Below, in pieces: positions 51,892-60,108 of a stretch of 64,000 nucleotides of DNA. Numbering within the stretch: the first letter of the stretch is position 1; each line of letters opens with the position of its first letter. Under the pieces are notes generated by a model, which saw only the letters and a program-made list of their open reading frames with translations, had not been told where the DNA came from and searched no databases. The position numbers were made by a program, and so were the translations under genes. This DNA is from JdFR-22 sp964534325 (GTDB lineage Archaea; Halobacteriota; Archaeoglobi; Archaeoglobales; Archaeoglobaceae), in the NCBI GenBank assembly GCA_964534325.1, contig CAZHOR010000001.1, positions 1 through 64,000 of the forward strand, written 5' to 3'.

Positions 51892-51979
51892 TCCGGTTTC
51901 GCCCGTTTATTATTAAGAGTGAGAGACCTTAGCGTAGAGGAGCAAAACAGTTATAAAAAGAGTTCTGAAGGCTGTGTTT

Positions 51980-52885
51980 ATGGGAGCAGCAAAAATCTAC
52001 TTTCCGGATGGGCATCTGGAGAAACCCATATGGGATGCTCTGGTTAAAGCAGGTTATAATTTGAGGAAAAGCAGTAGAGGGTACATGATCGGAGTCGATC
52101 ATCCTGATCTAACCTTTAAGCAGGTAAGGCCGCAGATAATGCCCTTCTACGTCAACATGAACAAGGGAGATGGCGGCTTTACCGGTGGAGATATTCTGGA
52201 GAACTCCAAGCTCAGATACGACCTCAAAAACGTGGTCGTAGTGGACGAGTTGCCCTTTAGGCCCACCAGACTGGTGGCGGCCATCTCTAAAGAGCAGTAT
52301 CCGGACGTGAAGTCCATTGAAGACCTCAGGGACCAGGTTGGAGATAAACAGGTAATGCTGGCATCGGAATTTCCGGAACTTGCCGATAAATACGCCAAGA
52401 ACAATGGATTGAATGCGGTGGTATTCGACCCCATAGGAAAAACGGAAGCATCTCTGCTCCCTCCTCACCCGGAGGCCGACCTAATAATAGAGGTCACCGA
52501 ATTCGGTACTACCCTTAAGGAGAACGAGTGCAGGATCATCGATAACGTCATGGAGAACATCAAATCGGTTTTCATTGCAAACGCGAACTCCTATGAAAAG
52601 AAGAAACCCGTAATAGAGAACCTCATGACGGACCTCAGAGAAGTGCTTAATTCACAGGATCTGGTCAGTCTGGTCCTCAACGTCCCGGAAAAAGATAAGA
52701 TAGACCCTGTGCTGAACTTTTTGGGGGAAGAAGGTTTCAACCCCACAGTTTCCCAGCTCGCGGGGGGTGGAGTTGCTGTTCACATCATATTGAACCGTGA
52801 AAAAGTGAAATTCCTTAAACCTAAGCTAAGAGAGCTGGGGGCAAGGCGTGTGGCCAGCCAGCCCATTATAACTTTTGGAGACTGA
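51980..52885 (+). CDS. hisG: ATP phosphoribosyltransferase, long form, 301 aa
   Basis: HisG starts histidine synthesis by joining ATP and PRPP. The bilobal periplasmic-binding-like fold is seen, with the PRPP-loop region DLIIEVTEFGTTLKENECRII and the regulatory C-terminal domain (PTVSQLAGGGVAVHIILN) of the long form. The C-terminal domain usually gives histidine feedback control. ATG 51980 is chosen over an in-frame GTG at 51974. Confidence 0.88.
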   Translation: MGAAKIYFPDGHLEKPIWDALVKAGYNLRKSSRGYMIGVDHPDLTFKQVRPQIMPFYVNMNKGDGGFTGGDILENSKLRYDLKNVVVVDELPFRPTRLVAAISKEQYPDVKSIEDLRDQVGDKQVMLASEFPELADKYAKNNGLNAVVFDPIGKTEASLLPPHPEADLIIEVTEFGTTLKENECRIIDNVMENIKSVFIANANSYEKKKPVIENLMTDLREVLNSQDLVSLVLNVPEKDKIDPVLNFLGEEGFNPTVSQLAGGGVAVHIILNREKVKFLKPKLRELGARRVASQPIITFGD

Positions 52886-53052
52886 TTTAGCTTAATGTAT
52901 TTTTCCACTTTCATTCCATTAGAAAACATTAATAGTCTGCCGGAATGAGATGCCACACATAACCACCAACTATATCCAACCGGGATTAATTCAATAACTA
53001 AGTAAAACCGGTGTTTGTAGATTGGGTTTGAAGACACAAGGGGATGATTTTA

Positions 53053-54000
53053 ATGGAAGGGGATCAGAAGAGTGAGGTAATATCCCGGCTGACAGACCAG
53101 ATAGTTGAGAAGTTCAAGAGTTCCGGTTTTGAAGTTGAGCCTAAAGATGTGTCTCAGCGTCTTGAGCTCCTCATATATGAGTTCAAGGTTCCTGAAAGTG
53201 AGGCAGTAAAGACGGTAACCAATTATCTGACCAAGGAACTGGATGTTCCTCGGGAGCAGGTCACATCAGAGAGTCCTTTTATCAAGATCAAGGATATCAC
53301 CAAAGCTGGTGAATGGGTAAGCTTTAAGGCTAAGGTCGTGCAGTTGTGGGACTCCAACAGTCCCAATGTCTCTCAGGTAGGGCTGGTAGGAGACGACACA
53401 GGAATAACCAAGTTCATTATCTGGGCCAAATCGGGTAAGAGAGAAGTAAGCGAGGGAAAGAGCTACATTTTCAAGAACGTGGTTACAGACTCTTTTGGAG
53501 GAAGGATGCAGGTAGCCATCAACAGGAACAGCGATATTGAGGATATTGAAGAAGATGTATCCTTACCACCCAGAGAGCTGGAAGTCATTGGAGCCTTAAT
53601 CGCCATACAGCAGAACAGTGGTCTCATAAGAAGGTGTAATGAGTGCAAGAGAACTATATCCAAGGGTATTTGCCCGGTTCACGGAAAAACCTCCGGCTTT
53701 GACGACCTCAGAGTAAAGGGGGTTGTTGACGATGGAGAGAACTTCTACGAGATAATACTGAACGAGGATAACATTAAAGCATTGACGGGTATAGACCTGC
53801 AGGAGGCCAGGAAGGTTGCCGAAGAGAATCTCGATAGATCTTCTGTGCTTCAAATACTCAAGCAGAAGCTACTGGGGAAATACTTTGTGATCAGAGGAGG
53901 GAGAGGAGAGAGATACCTTCTGGTGAATAACATTGATTACCTCAAAGAAGATTTGAGTGGTAAGATTAACGATCTTCTTGCCGAGATGGAGGGACAGTAG
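53053..54000 (+). CDS. Single-stranded DNA-binding protein RPA (RPA41-like), 315 aa
   Basis: An archaeal replication protein A. OB-fold sequences begin with FIKIKDITKAGEWVSFKAKV and FIIWAKSGKREVSEGKSYIF, and a zinc finger Cys-x2-Cys-x8-Cys-x2-His (RRCNECKRT, ICPVHG) follows. The C-terminus is a winged region. It protects single-stranded DNA in replication and repair. ATG 53053 has an AAGGGG site eight bases ahead. It is followed with no gap by the RPA-associated protein gene. Confidence 0.9.
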   Translation: MEGDQKSEVISRLTDQIVEKFKSSGFEVEPKDVSQRLELLIYEFKVPESEAVKTVTNYLTKELDVPREQVTSESPFIKIKDITKAGEWVSFKAKVVQLWDSNSPNVSQVGLVGDDTGITKFIIWAKSGKREVSEGKSYIFKNVVTDSFGGRMQVAINRNSDIEDIEEDVSLPPRELEVIGALIAIQQNSGLIRRCNECKRTISKGICPVHGKTSGFDDLRVKGVVDDGENFYEIILNEDNIKALTGIDLQEARKVAEENLDRSSVLQILKQKLLGKYFVIRGGRGERYLLVNNIDYLKEDLSGKINDLLAEMEGQ

Positions 54001-54714
54001 ATGATGCAGAAAAGAGAGATTGCTAAAAGGCTTTTCGCCCACGAATTCAATCAATCCACCCACAAGATAGAGGGAGAAGGAGAGAAAACTCCCACATACA
54101 TTCTTACGCCCACGGGAGCGAAGTGCAATAGGGTTTTCGTTGTAGGGGTTTTGCTGGATAAAGAAGAGATAAAGCCGGACTCCAATTTCTGGAGGGTTAG
54201 GGTCAGCGACCCCACAGGGGTTTTCGTGTGCACAGCGGGCAGGTATCAGCCTGATGCTCTGGAGGCCCTCATGGAGATCGAGCCTCCTGAGATGATCTCG
54301 GTGGTGGGCAAGGTCAACGTTTACGAGGGAGAGTCCCGGACATTTGTATCCCTCAGACCGGAATCGATTACCGTTGTGGACAAAGAGATCAGGGACTACT
54401 GGGTTTACGAAACCGCCAAAAGAACCCTGGAGAGAATAGGGAAGATGCAGAACGAACAGGATGACCAGAACGTTGCCCTTGCCTGGCAGGTTTACAGCTC
54501 CGACCTCACAGAATATAAGGACACCGTTAAGAAGGCTTTGATGGCCATAAAAGAGGAATTTGAGGCTTTTGAAACCGATGAAGAAGAGGGAGAGCAGAAA
54601 GTAAAGAAAGAAGGTGCGGGAGAACAGGCAGAAGAAGCCGAAGAAGAGCCCTTCCTTGAAGAGATAGAATTTGAAGAAGAAGAGTGGGACCTATCCGACA
54701 TACTGGGTGAATGA
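54001..54714 (+). CDS. RPA-associated OB-fold protein (COG3390 type), 237 aa
   Basis: The protein partners euryarchaeal RPA. The N-terminus REIAKRLFAHEFNQSTH and the OB-fold part NRVFVVGVLLDKEEI, VRVSDPTGVFVCTAGRYQP fit the family. The C-terminal 40 residues are almost all acidic (EEGEQKVKKEGAGEQAEE...), a usual feature for protein contacts. It begins one base after the RPA stop and overlaps the next gene by ATGA. Confidence 0.88.
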   Translation: MMQKREIAKRLFAHEFNQSTHKIEGEGEKTPTYILTPTGAKCNRVFVVGVLLDKEEIKPDSNFWRVRVSDPTGVFVCTAGRYQPDALEALMEIEPPEMISVVGKVNVYEGESRTFVSLRPESITVVDKEIRDYWVYETAKRTLERIGKMQNEQDDQNVALAWQVYSSDLTEYKDTVKKALMAIKEEFEAFETDEEEGEQKVKKEGAGEQAEEAEEEPFLEEIEFEEEEWDLSDILGE

Positions 54715-55853
54715 TGAAACCAGAAGCATCCAATTTAGAGGCTTCCCGCCTTTCACACATCTCCACCTCCATGATCAGAAGAATGTTCGACGTGGTCGCC
54801 CGGGCGAAGAGGGAAGGCAGGGACGTCATCAACCTCTCTATAGGCGAGCCCGACTTCGATACCCACCCCTCTATAAGAGAAAAAGCCTTTAACGCCATGC
54901 AAGAGGGTTTCACCCACTACTCCTCAAATTTCGGTCTGGACGAGCTGCGGGAACTCATCGCAGGAAGATATAGCAGTATTGATAGCAGTAACGTGATGAT
55001 GACAGCAGGGGCGAGCGAAGCCCTGTTAAATGCAAGTCTGGCGTTCATAGAAGAGGGCAGTAGGGTTATAATCCCTACGCCCAATTTCCTTTCTTATTTT
55101 ACCTACGGAAAACTATGCGGGGGCAGAGTCGAGCATTTTACCACCCACGATAATAATTTCCAGATAGATGCAAACGCTCTTAACGAAATCATGGACCAAA
55201 AAGTCTCCATTATCTTCATCAACTCCCCCAACAACCCCACTGGGATAGTAATGGATGATCTGAAGGATGTTGCGGAGATCGCCGGAGAGTATAATGCAGT
55301 GGTGGTGAGCGACGAGATATATGATTCCATATATTACGATAAGAAAACCTCCTCTCTTGCCGGAATGGATAATGTTGTGGTGATTAACGGCTTCTCCAAG
55401 AGCCTCTCCATGACGGGGTGGAGAGCAGGTTACGTCATCGCCAGCGAGGAGTTGATGGATTCCATGTTAAAGGTCCACCAGGTGAACGGCGTTTGTGCTC
55501 CTGCGTTCGCTCAAAGAGCGATAGCTGAAGTCATGAAAACTGGTGAAGATAAGCGTATAACGGGTGAAATGGTCAAGGAGTTCAAAAGTAGAAGGGATTT
55601 TGTTTACAGCAGGCTGAAAGAGATGGGTTTGAATGCAGTAAAGCCCGAGGGCGCCTTCTACATCTTTCCTGAGATCCCGGGTAACTGTGTAGAGTTCTCA
55701 GAAAAGCTGGTGGACTATGGTGTGGCTGTTACACCCGGCACACCTTTTGGAGAAGGGAACGACCACCACATAAGGATATCCTACGCCACCTCCATAGAGG
55801 ATCTGGAGAAAGCTATGGAGAGAATGAAGAGCTTTGTAGGATCTCTTCGCTGA
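54711..55853 (+). CDS. PLP-dependent class I/II aminotransferase, 380 aa
   Basis: An aspartate-aminotransferase-like enzyme. INLSIGEPDFDT near residue 40 contacts substrate, NSPNNPTGIVM carries the conserved Asn, VVSDEIYDSIYY the cofactor Asp and Tyr, and NGFSKSLSMTGWRAGY the PLP-binding lysine. It ends with RISYATSIEDL. The natural substrate cannot be fixed. It overlaps the RPA-associated gene by four bases, which is a curious operon partner. Confidence 0.88.
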   Translation: MMKPEASNLEASRLSHISTSMIRRMFDVVARAKREGRDVINLSIGEPDFDTHPSIREKAFNAMQEGFTHYSSNFGLDELRELIAGRYSSIDSSNVMMTAGASEALLNASLAFIEEGSRVIIPTPNFLSYFTYGKLCGGRVEHFTTHDNNFQIDANALNEIMDQKVSIIFINSPNNPTGIVMDDLKDVAEIAGEYNAVVVSDEIYDSIYYDKKTSSLAGMDNVVVINGFSKSLSMTGWRAGYVIASEELMDSMLKVHQVNGVCAPAFAQRAIAEVMKTGEDKRITGEMVKEFKSRRDFVYSRLKEMGLNAVKPEGAFYIFPEIPGNCVEFSEKLVDYGVAVTPGTPFGEGNDHHIRISYATSIEDLEKAMERMKSFVGSLR

Positions 55854-55862
55854 AGAGACCAG

Positions 55863-55897
55863 TTATAACCAGTTAAAGGTTATAATTCGGTTATTTT
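55863..55897 (+). terminator. Hairpin and T-rich tail after the aminotransferase gene
   Basis: ttataacc (55863-55870) and ggttataa (55878-55885) form an 8-bp stem with a 7-base loop, followed by ttcggttatttt. It begins ten bases after the stop and suits a terminator of the RPA-aminotransferase operon. Confidence 0.45.
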
Positions 55898-55941
55898 CCA
55901 AGTTCATCTCAACCAGTTAACTCCAAGTTCATCTCAACCAG
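55898..55941 (+). repeat. Tandem 19-base direct repeat
   Basis: ccaagttcatctcaaccag occurs at 55898-55916 and again, identically, at 55923-55941. The second copy overlaps the end of a possible small minus-strand membrane-protein frame. The 330-base gap from 55854 to 56184 holds otherwise only the hairpin and this frame. Confidence 0.6.
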
Positions 55942-56048
55942 ATGTAGAGGATTGCGGCGCCTATTATGATCGATATTATGCCCATCGCAACCCTGGTAGC
56001 GACGATCTTGGCTCTGGCGATCAATAAAGCAGCAAAAATCAGGGTCAA
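55929..56048 (-). CDS. Possible small membrane protein, about 39 aa
   Basis: A minus-strand frame from a TTG reads two hydrophobic stretches (LIFAALLIARAK and VAMGIISIIIGAAILYIWL) before the stop. The hydrophobic pattern is good but there is no ATG at the start and no clear ribosome-binding site. It may be a real two-span micro-protein or a chance frame. Confidence 0.28.
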   Translation of the reverse strand: MTLIFAALLIARAKIVATRVAMGIISIIIGAAILYIWLR

Positions 56049-56184
56049 TAGTCCGGCAAAGGTTCTAAGACTTAAGTTAGCGATTCTGGTGATTTAGGTT
56101 AGTGATTTATTATTTCTTCATCGGGGATTGGGGGATTGGGATAAATAACTTAAACGTGTTTACCGTCTGGGATTGTGATCATTT

Positions 56185-56706
56185 ATGGACGCTTTCGAGG
56201 TAATTTCCAGGAGAAGGAGCATTAGAAAGTACAGGGATGCAGAGATAGAAGATGATAAGATGGAGACTTTGCTCAAATGTGCCATGTATGCTCCATCCGC
56301 GATCAATGAGCAGCCCTGGCACTTCATAGTCGTCAAAGATAAAGACTCACTAAAAGAGTTGAGCGAGACTCTGGCTTACGGTAAAATGCTCTCCGAAGCG
56401 GCTGCAGCAATAGTTATTTGTGCAGATAAGAATCTTTGCAAGACCAAAGAGGATTTTTGGGTTCAGGACTGCTCCGCTGCAACCCAGAACATCCTTCTTG
56501 CCGCAACAGCCATGGGTATCGGCTCAGTATGGCTGGGGATCTATCCCAATGAGGATAGAGTTAAGGCGATAGCCGATTATTTCGGAATCCCGGCGAAAGT
56601 AGTCCCATTCAATGTCATATCACTGGGCTATCCCCAAGACGATGGAGATCTAAAAGAGAAGCCGGAAAGGTTCAAAAAGGACAGGATCCACTACAACAGG
56701 TGGTAA
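56185..56706 (+). CDS. Nitroreductase family FMN protein, 173 aa
   Basis: The FMN-binding arginine cluster RRRSIRKYRD opens the protein, MYAPSAINEQPWHFIVV is the typical cofactor segment, and GIGSVWLGIYPNEDRVKAI with VISLGYPQ complete the fold. These enzymes form dimers and use NAD(P)H to reduce nitro or quinone-like compounds, but many have other roles. A TATA-like gggataaataac lies about 45 bases upstream. Confidence 0.88.
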   Translation: MDAFEVISRRRSIRKYRDAEIEDDKMETLLKCAMYAPSAINEQPWHFIVVKDKDSLKELSETLAYGKMLSEAAAAIVICADKNLCKTKEDFWVQDCSAATQNILLAATAMGIGSVWLGIYPNEDRVKAIADYFGIPAKVVPFNVISLGYPQDDGDLKEKPERFKKDRIHYNRW

Positions 56707-56799
56707 ATACTTTTAAGGGAGCAAAACAGGAAATGATAAGTTTTAAGTAAAATGAGTGGATGCAAAGTGATAAATAATTGAATTAGAGAGGGAAAACAG

Positions 56800-57363
56800 A
56801 TGAGCGCGAAATTAAAACTGTTTATGGTTATTATTCTGGTTTTCACCGTTTTAATGGGTCTATCAGTCAGTTCAGCACAAGGAGACAAATTCGAACCGAA
56901 CAATGATATGGAGAGTGCCACGGAGATCGGTGTAGGAGAAAGTTATACGGGTTTACACTTAAATAGAACTGATGTCGATTACTTCAAATTCACCACTGCA
57001 AAATCCGGCACTTACATCGTTGAAACATATGAGTCAGGCAGTCCACGAGCAGATACGAAAATAGAGGTACTGTTACCCACTGGAGGGGTCCACGAAGCTA
57101 ACAGCAACAATGGTACAGGTAATTTTTCCAGGACAATGACCTCTGTGACAATTACAGGCGACAACCCCAGCGAGCTCTATATCAGAATAACAGAAGAATC
57201 AGCAGGGGAAGGTTATTACGGCTTAAAGCTCTCATATAATGAATCAGTAGAGCTGGGAGAAGGTGCAGAAGGCGGATTCACTAGGACACCGGGATTTGAA
57301 ATGGTCTTCGCTATCATCGGACTGGTAGCAGGAGTTTACCTCTTCAGGAAGAGGAAAAAATAG
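56800..57363 (+). CDS. Secreted surface protein with PGF-CTERM-like anchor, 187 aa
   Basis: A signal peptide (KLKLFMVIILVFTVLMGLSV, then SSAQG) is followed by a pre-peptidase-C-type domain: FEPNNDMESATEIGVGESYTG and VDYFKFTTAKSGTYIVE. The C-terminus has TPGFEMVFAIIGLVAGVYLF and an RKRKK tail, matching the PGF-CTERM sorting signal handled by archaeosortase A. Several N-x-S/T sites (NRT, NGT, NFS, NES) could carry the N-glycan made at 9-18 kb. It is probably a lipid-anchored surface glycoprotein. Confidence 0.75.
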   Translation: MSAKLKLFMVIILVFTVLMGLSVSSAQGDKFEPNNDMESATEIGVGESYTGLHLNRTDVDYFKFTTAKSGTYIVETYESGSPRADTKIEVLLPTGGVHEANSNNGTGNFSRTMTSVTITGDNPSELYIRITEESAGEGYYGLKLSYNESVELGEGAEGGFTRTPGFEMVFAIIGLVAGVYLFRKRKK

Positions 57364-57508
57364 TTAGTTCACTAACTTTCTACCCTCTAACCTCATGGAT
57401 TTGACATTTGGGAGCAAATCCCTATAAATTGCTCCCCGGATTGGGTTTCCTAACAAAGCAGGATATGTTACCGTCAAACTTTTATTCATTCCTCTATGAG
57501 GTAGGTGA

Positions 57509-58678
57509 ATGGACATAGATACTGGAGATACTAAAACAATCCTGTTTACGGGAAAAGGAGGAGTGGGAAAGACCACTGTGGCTGCTGCTACAGGAGTTAA
57601 AACGTCGAATTTGGGTTACAGAACCCTTATAATGTCTACTGATCCGGCTCACAGCCTTTCAGACTCTCTCCAAACCGAGCTGGGACCTGAGCCCACCGAA
57701 GTTAAACAGAATCTCTATGGGATGGAGATCAATGTAGAGCACGAACTGGAAAGGCACTGGAGCGTAATTAAGGACTACTTAACTTTATTTTTCAAATCAC
57801 AAGGTATAGAGGATGTGATTGCCGAGGAGCTGGCTATCTTCCCCGGGTTTGATGAGCTGGCCAGTCTTTTACATCTTCTCACCTATTACGAGAACAAGGA
57901 GTTTGACGTCATAATACTCGACTGCGCACCCACTGGTGAGACCCTGAGACTGCTCAGCGTTCCTGAGGTTGCCAAATGGTACATGAACAGGTTCTTCGGG
58001 ATCGAGAAGAGGTTGATGAAGTACGTAAAGCCTGTGGCAGAGCCCATGTTCAAGCTTCCCCTGCCACCTGAGGAGGTCATGGATAAGGTCCAGGACATGT
58101 ACATTAAGATGAGCAAGCTGAAGGAGATCCTGGAAGGAGATAATACGGTAGTACGGATCGTCATGAACCCTGAGAAGATGGTCATAAAGGAGTCGGAGAG
58201 GGCGTTTACCTACCTGAATCTCTTCGGTTATCAGGTGGATTGTGTTGTGGTGAACAAGGTATTTCCGGAGCAGGCAGGAAACTATTTCGCTCGATGGTTG
58301 GAGATCCAGCAGGATAACATCAAGCAGATAGAGAACACATTCCCCATCTCAGTGTTCACCATACCCTTCCAATCATCCGAAATCGTAGGGGACATGCTTC
58401 AGGACCTTGGAGAAAACCTCTACAACGGAAAGGACCCTGCTCAAATGTTCAGCCATGAGAAACCCATGAGGGTTGAAAAGGACGGCGATGACTTCTTACT
58501 GAGCATAAAAGCCCCCTTTGTAAGCAAAGAAGAGTTAAAGCTGAACAAGAGAGGTGAAGAGCTAATAATCGCTACCAAACAGTGGAAGAGAGTCCTCTTC
58601 CTCCCCCAATCCCTCGCCCTCAGAGAACCTTGTGGAGCAAGTTTTAATAACGGTGAGTTACAAATAAAGTTCAGGTGA
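57509..58678 (+). CDS. ArsA/Get3-like ATPase with Hsp20-like C-terminus, 389 aa
   Basis: The deviant P-loop FTGKGGVGKTTVAAA and the STDPAHSLSDSL switch mark the ArsA/Get3 family; CAPTGETLRLLSVPE is the switch II region. The last 80 residues (DFLLSIKAPFVSKEELKLN, then RGEELIIATKQWKR) look like an alpha-crystallin domain, as in some chloroplast and archaeal ArsA-like proteins. Likely roles are membrane-protein targeting or metal transport; I cannot choose. It overlaps the next small gene region. Confidence 0.85.
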   Translation: MDIDTGDTKTILFTGKGGVGKTTVAAATGVKTSNLGYRTLIMSTDPAHSLSDSLQTELGPEPTEVKQNLYGMEINVEHELERHWSVIKDYLTLFFKSQGIEDVIAEELAIFPGFDELASLLHLLTYYENKEFDVIILDCAPTGETLRLLSVPEVAKWYMNRFFGIEKRLMKYVKPVAEPMFKLPLPPEEVMDKVQDMYIKMSKLKEILEGDNTVVRIVMNPEKMVIKESERAFTYLNLFGYQVDCVVVNKVFPEQAGNYFARWLEIQQDNIKQIENTFPISVFTIPFQSSEIVGDMLQDLGENLYNGKDPAQMFSHEKPMRVEKDGDDFLLSIKAPFVSKEELKLNKRGEELIIATKQWKRVLFLPQSLALREPCGASFNNGELQIKFR

Positions 58679-58683
58679 TACAG

Positions 58684-58878
58684 ATGCCCAGGGATGTTAA
58701 GCTCAAAATACCCACCATGGACGATATCCTGCCCGAAGAGTTCCGAGAGCACATGTTCGAGGCTTACAAGGAGAGTTTGCTTGCCTTCAGAAGCCTCATT
58801 GATGCTCAAGTAAAGAAGATAGAAGAGGGTGAGACAGAAAAAGAGAGTAAAGTGGTCAAAAAGATTGAGATTGAATGA
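58684..58878 (+). CDS. Small unrecognised protein coupled to the ArsA-like ATPase, 64 aa
   Basis: A helical, charged protein (MPRDVKLKIPTMDDILPEEFREH, with an E/K-rich tail). No family is known to me. ATG 58684 lies five bases after the ATPase stop, with an AGGTGAT ribosome-binding site overlapping that stop, so the two are co-translated. It is probably a partner or regulator of the ATPase. Confidence 0.6.
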   Translation: MPRDVKLKIPTMDDILPEEFREHMFEAYKESLLAFRSLIDAQVKKIEEGETEKESKVVKKIEIE

Positions 58879-59045
58879 TCATCTTTTACCTTCCTATTCC
58901 TCCCTCTCCCTCTACCCCCTAATCCAAAACTCTCTTTATACCTCTTTTACTCTTTTATGATCAAGCTTTTACTCATTTAACGTTTATTTACTCCTCTTAC
59001 TCGTTTAGTGTTTATTTTTGGTTTAGTTTTGGGGGGAGAAAAAAG

Positions 59046-59141
59046 AGTTTTATAACCCATGGGAAAACGCATCTCATGGACAAGAGAATCAGAGAAAAGT
59101 GCAAGGACTGTATGATCTGTTTCAAGAAGAAGAGGAGGTAA
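59046..59141 (+). CDS. Short leader-like frame with Cys motif, 21 aa (59076-59141), and its TATA box
   Basis: A TATA-like agttttataa (59046-59055) lies about 25 bases before an ATG at 59076. The frame encodes 21 residues including KCKDCMICFKKKRR and ends in TAA. This frame is the same one used by the metallo-beta-lactamase gene downstream, so the stop separates the two. It may be a leader peptide, or the true N-terminus of the larger gene interrupted by a mutation. Confidence 0.35.
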   Translation, partial: SFITHGKTHLMDKRIREKCKDCMICFKKKRR

Positions 59142-59183
59142 TGCTCTCTGTCCTCTCTCCAGATCCTGGAGGAATACGGTTTT

Positions 59184-60059
59184 TTGCCCTTCAAGAGGGT
59201 AGAGAAAGGTAAGACGAGAGTCCATTTGACATTAAGGTTTGAGACCGACCTCCATATAGACTCTTCTTCTGGGGCTGACGGCTACAACCTTATCACACAC
59301 GCCCACACCGATCATTACGGGCAGAACAACATGAAAAACCCTCGAGCTGTCGCTTCTGATCGGACAGCATCTATTCTGGAGACCACCACCTGTAGAGATT
59401 TCTCCGGCATGTGTTTTCAGGTGGGCGATAGGATCGATCTGGATGGCCTGAATATAAACACCTATTCCACTAAACACATTCCCGGCGCCTGCGCGTTTCT
59501 GGTGAGCTCCTCATCCAAAGTGCTGGTAACGGGGGATGTTAAGGATTACTCTCAGCTCCCTAAATGTGATGTACTGGTGACTGAAGCTACCTATGGTAGT
59601 CCCAGGGACGTTTTTCAGGAAGAGCTGGAAAAACTGGTGGGTGAAGCGATAGAGTCCACCTACGGGGTGTATCCCATCGGGAAAGCCCAGCGAGTTACCC
59701 GTATCCTCAATGAAGCAGGTTACAGGGTTTCCGCTGAAGAGAAGATAGCCAGTATATGCAGCTCACTGGGTATCGAGTGCACACAGGATGGTAATGGGGA
59801 TGTGAACCTGGTGTCCCCTCGCAATCTGAAAGAGATCAACGGCAAGAAGTTCATGCTGACCGCCCAGAGATTCTACTACCCCCGGATAGTGGTCAGCGAT
59901 CACCTGGATTACGGTGGTATAAAGGACATGGTAGAGCACTGCGACCCTGAACAGGTGGTCTTCTATCACGGAAAACCTTCTGAACAGCTAGTCCAAGAAA
60001 TAGAGGGCATGGGTAAGGGCGTAACCCTCCTCTCCGACCTGGAAATGATCAGAGTATAG
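59184..60059 (+). CDS. Metallo-beta-lactamase fold hydrolase (exonuclease-like), 291 aa
   Basis: The metal motif THAHTDHYG (His-x-His-x-Asp-His) is at about residue 40, followed by STKHIPGACAFLV and VTGDVKDYS with the bridging Asp and DVLVTEATYG. The C-terminal SDHLDYGG fits the nuclease-type (Artemis/Snm1-like) branch of the fold. The start is uncertain: the frame has no ATG, and the TTG at 59184 lacks a ribosome-binding site. A strong GGAGGT site at 59135 serves an ATG in another frame. A frameshift or the short frame at 59076 may explain this. Confidence 0.75.
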   Translation: MPFKRVEKGKTRVHLTLRFETDLHIDSSSGADGYNLITHAHTDHYGQNNMKNPRAVASDRTASILETTTCRDFSGMCFQVGDRIDLDGLNINTYSTKHIPGACAFLVSSSSKVLVTGDVKDYSQLPKCDVLVTEATYGSPRDVFQEELEKLVGEAIESTYGVYPIGKAQRVTRILNEAGYRVSAEEKIASICSSLGIECTQDGNGDVNLVSPRNLKEINGKKFMLTAQRFYYPRIVVSDHLDYGGIKDMVEHCDPEQVVFYHGKPSEQLVQEIEGMGKGVTLLSDLEMIRV

Positions 60060-60108
60060 CTAAGGTCCAGAGACTATGATCCTCTTGATTGGGCTTTTTC
60101 TTTCTGTT

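Noticed and set aside
59076..60059. Read-through of the TAA at 59139 to make one longer metallo-beta-lactamase protein
   Set aside because: TAA is not a known recoding stop for selenocysteine or pyrrolysine, so a mutation or separate starts are more likely.
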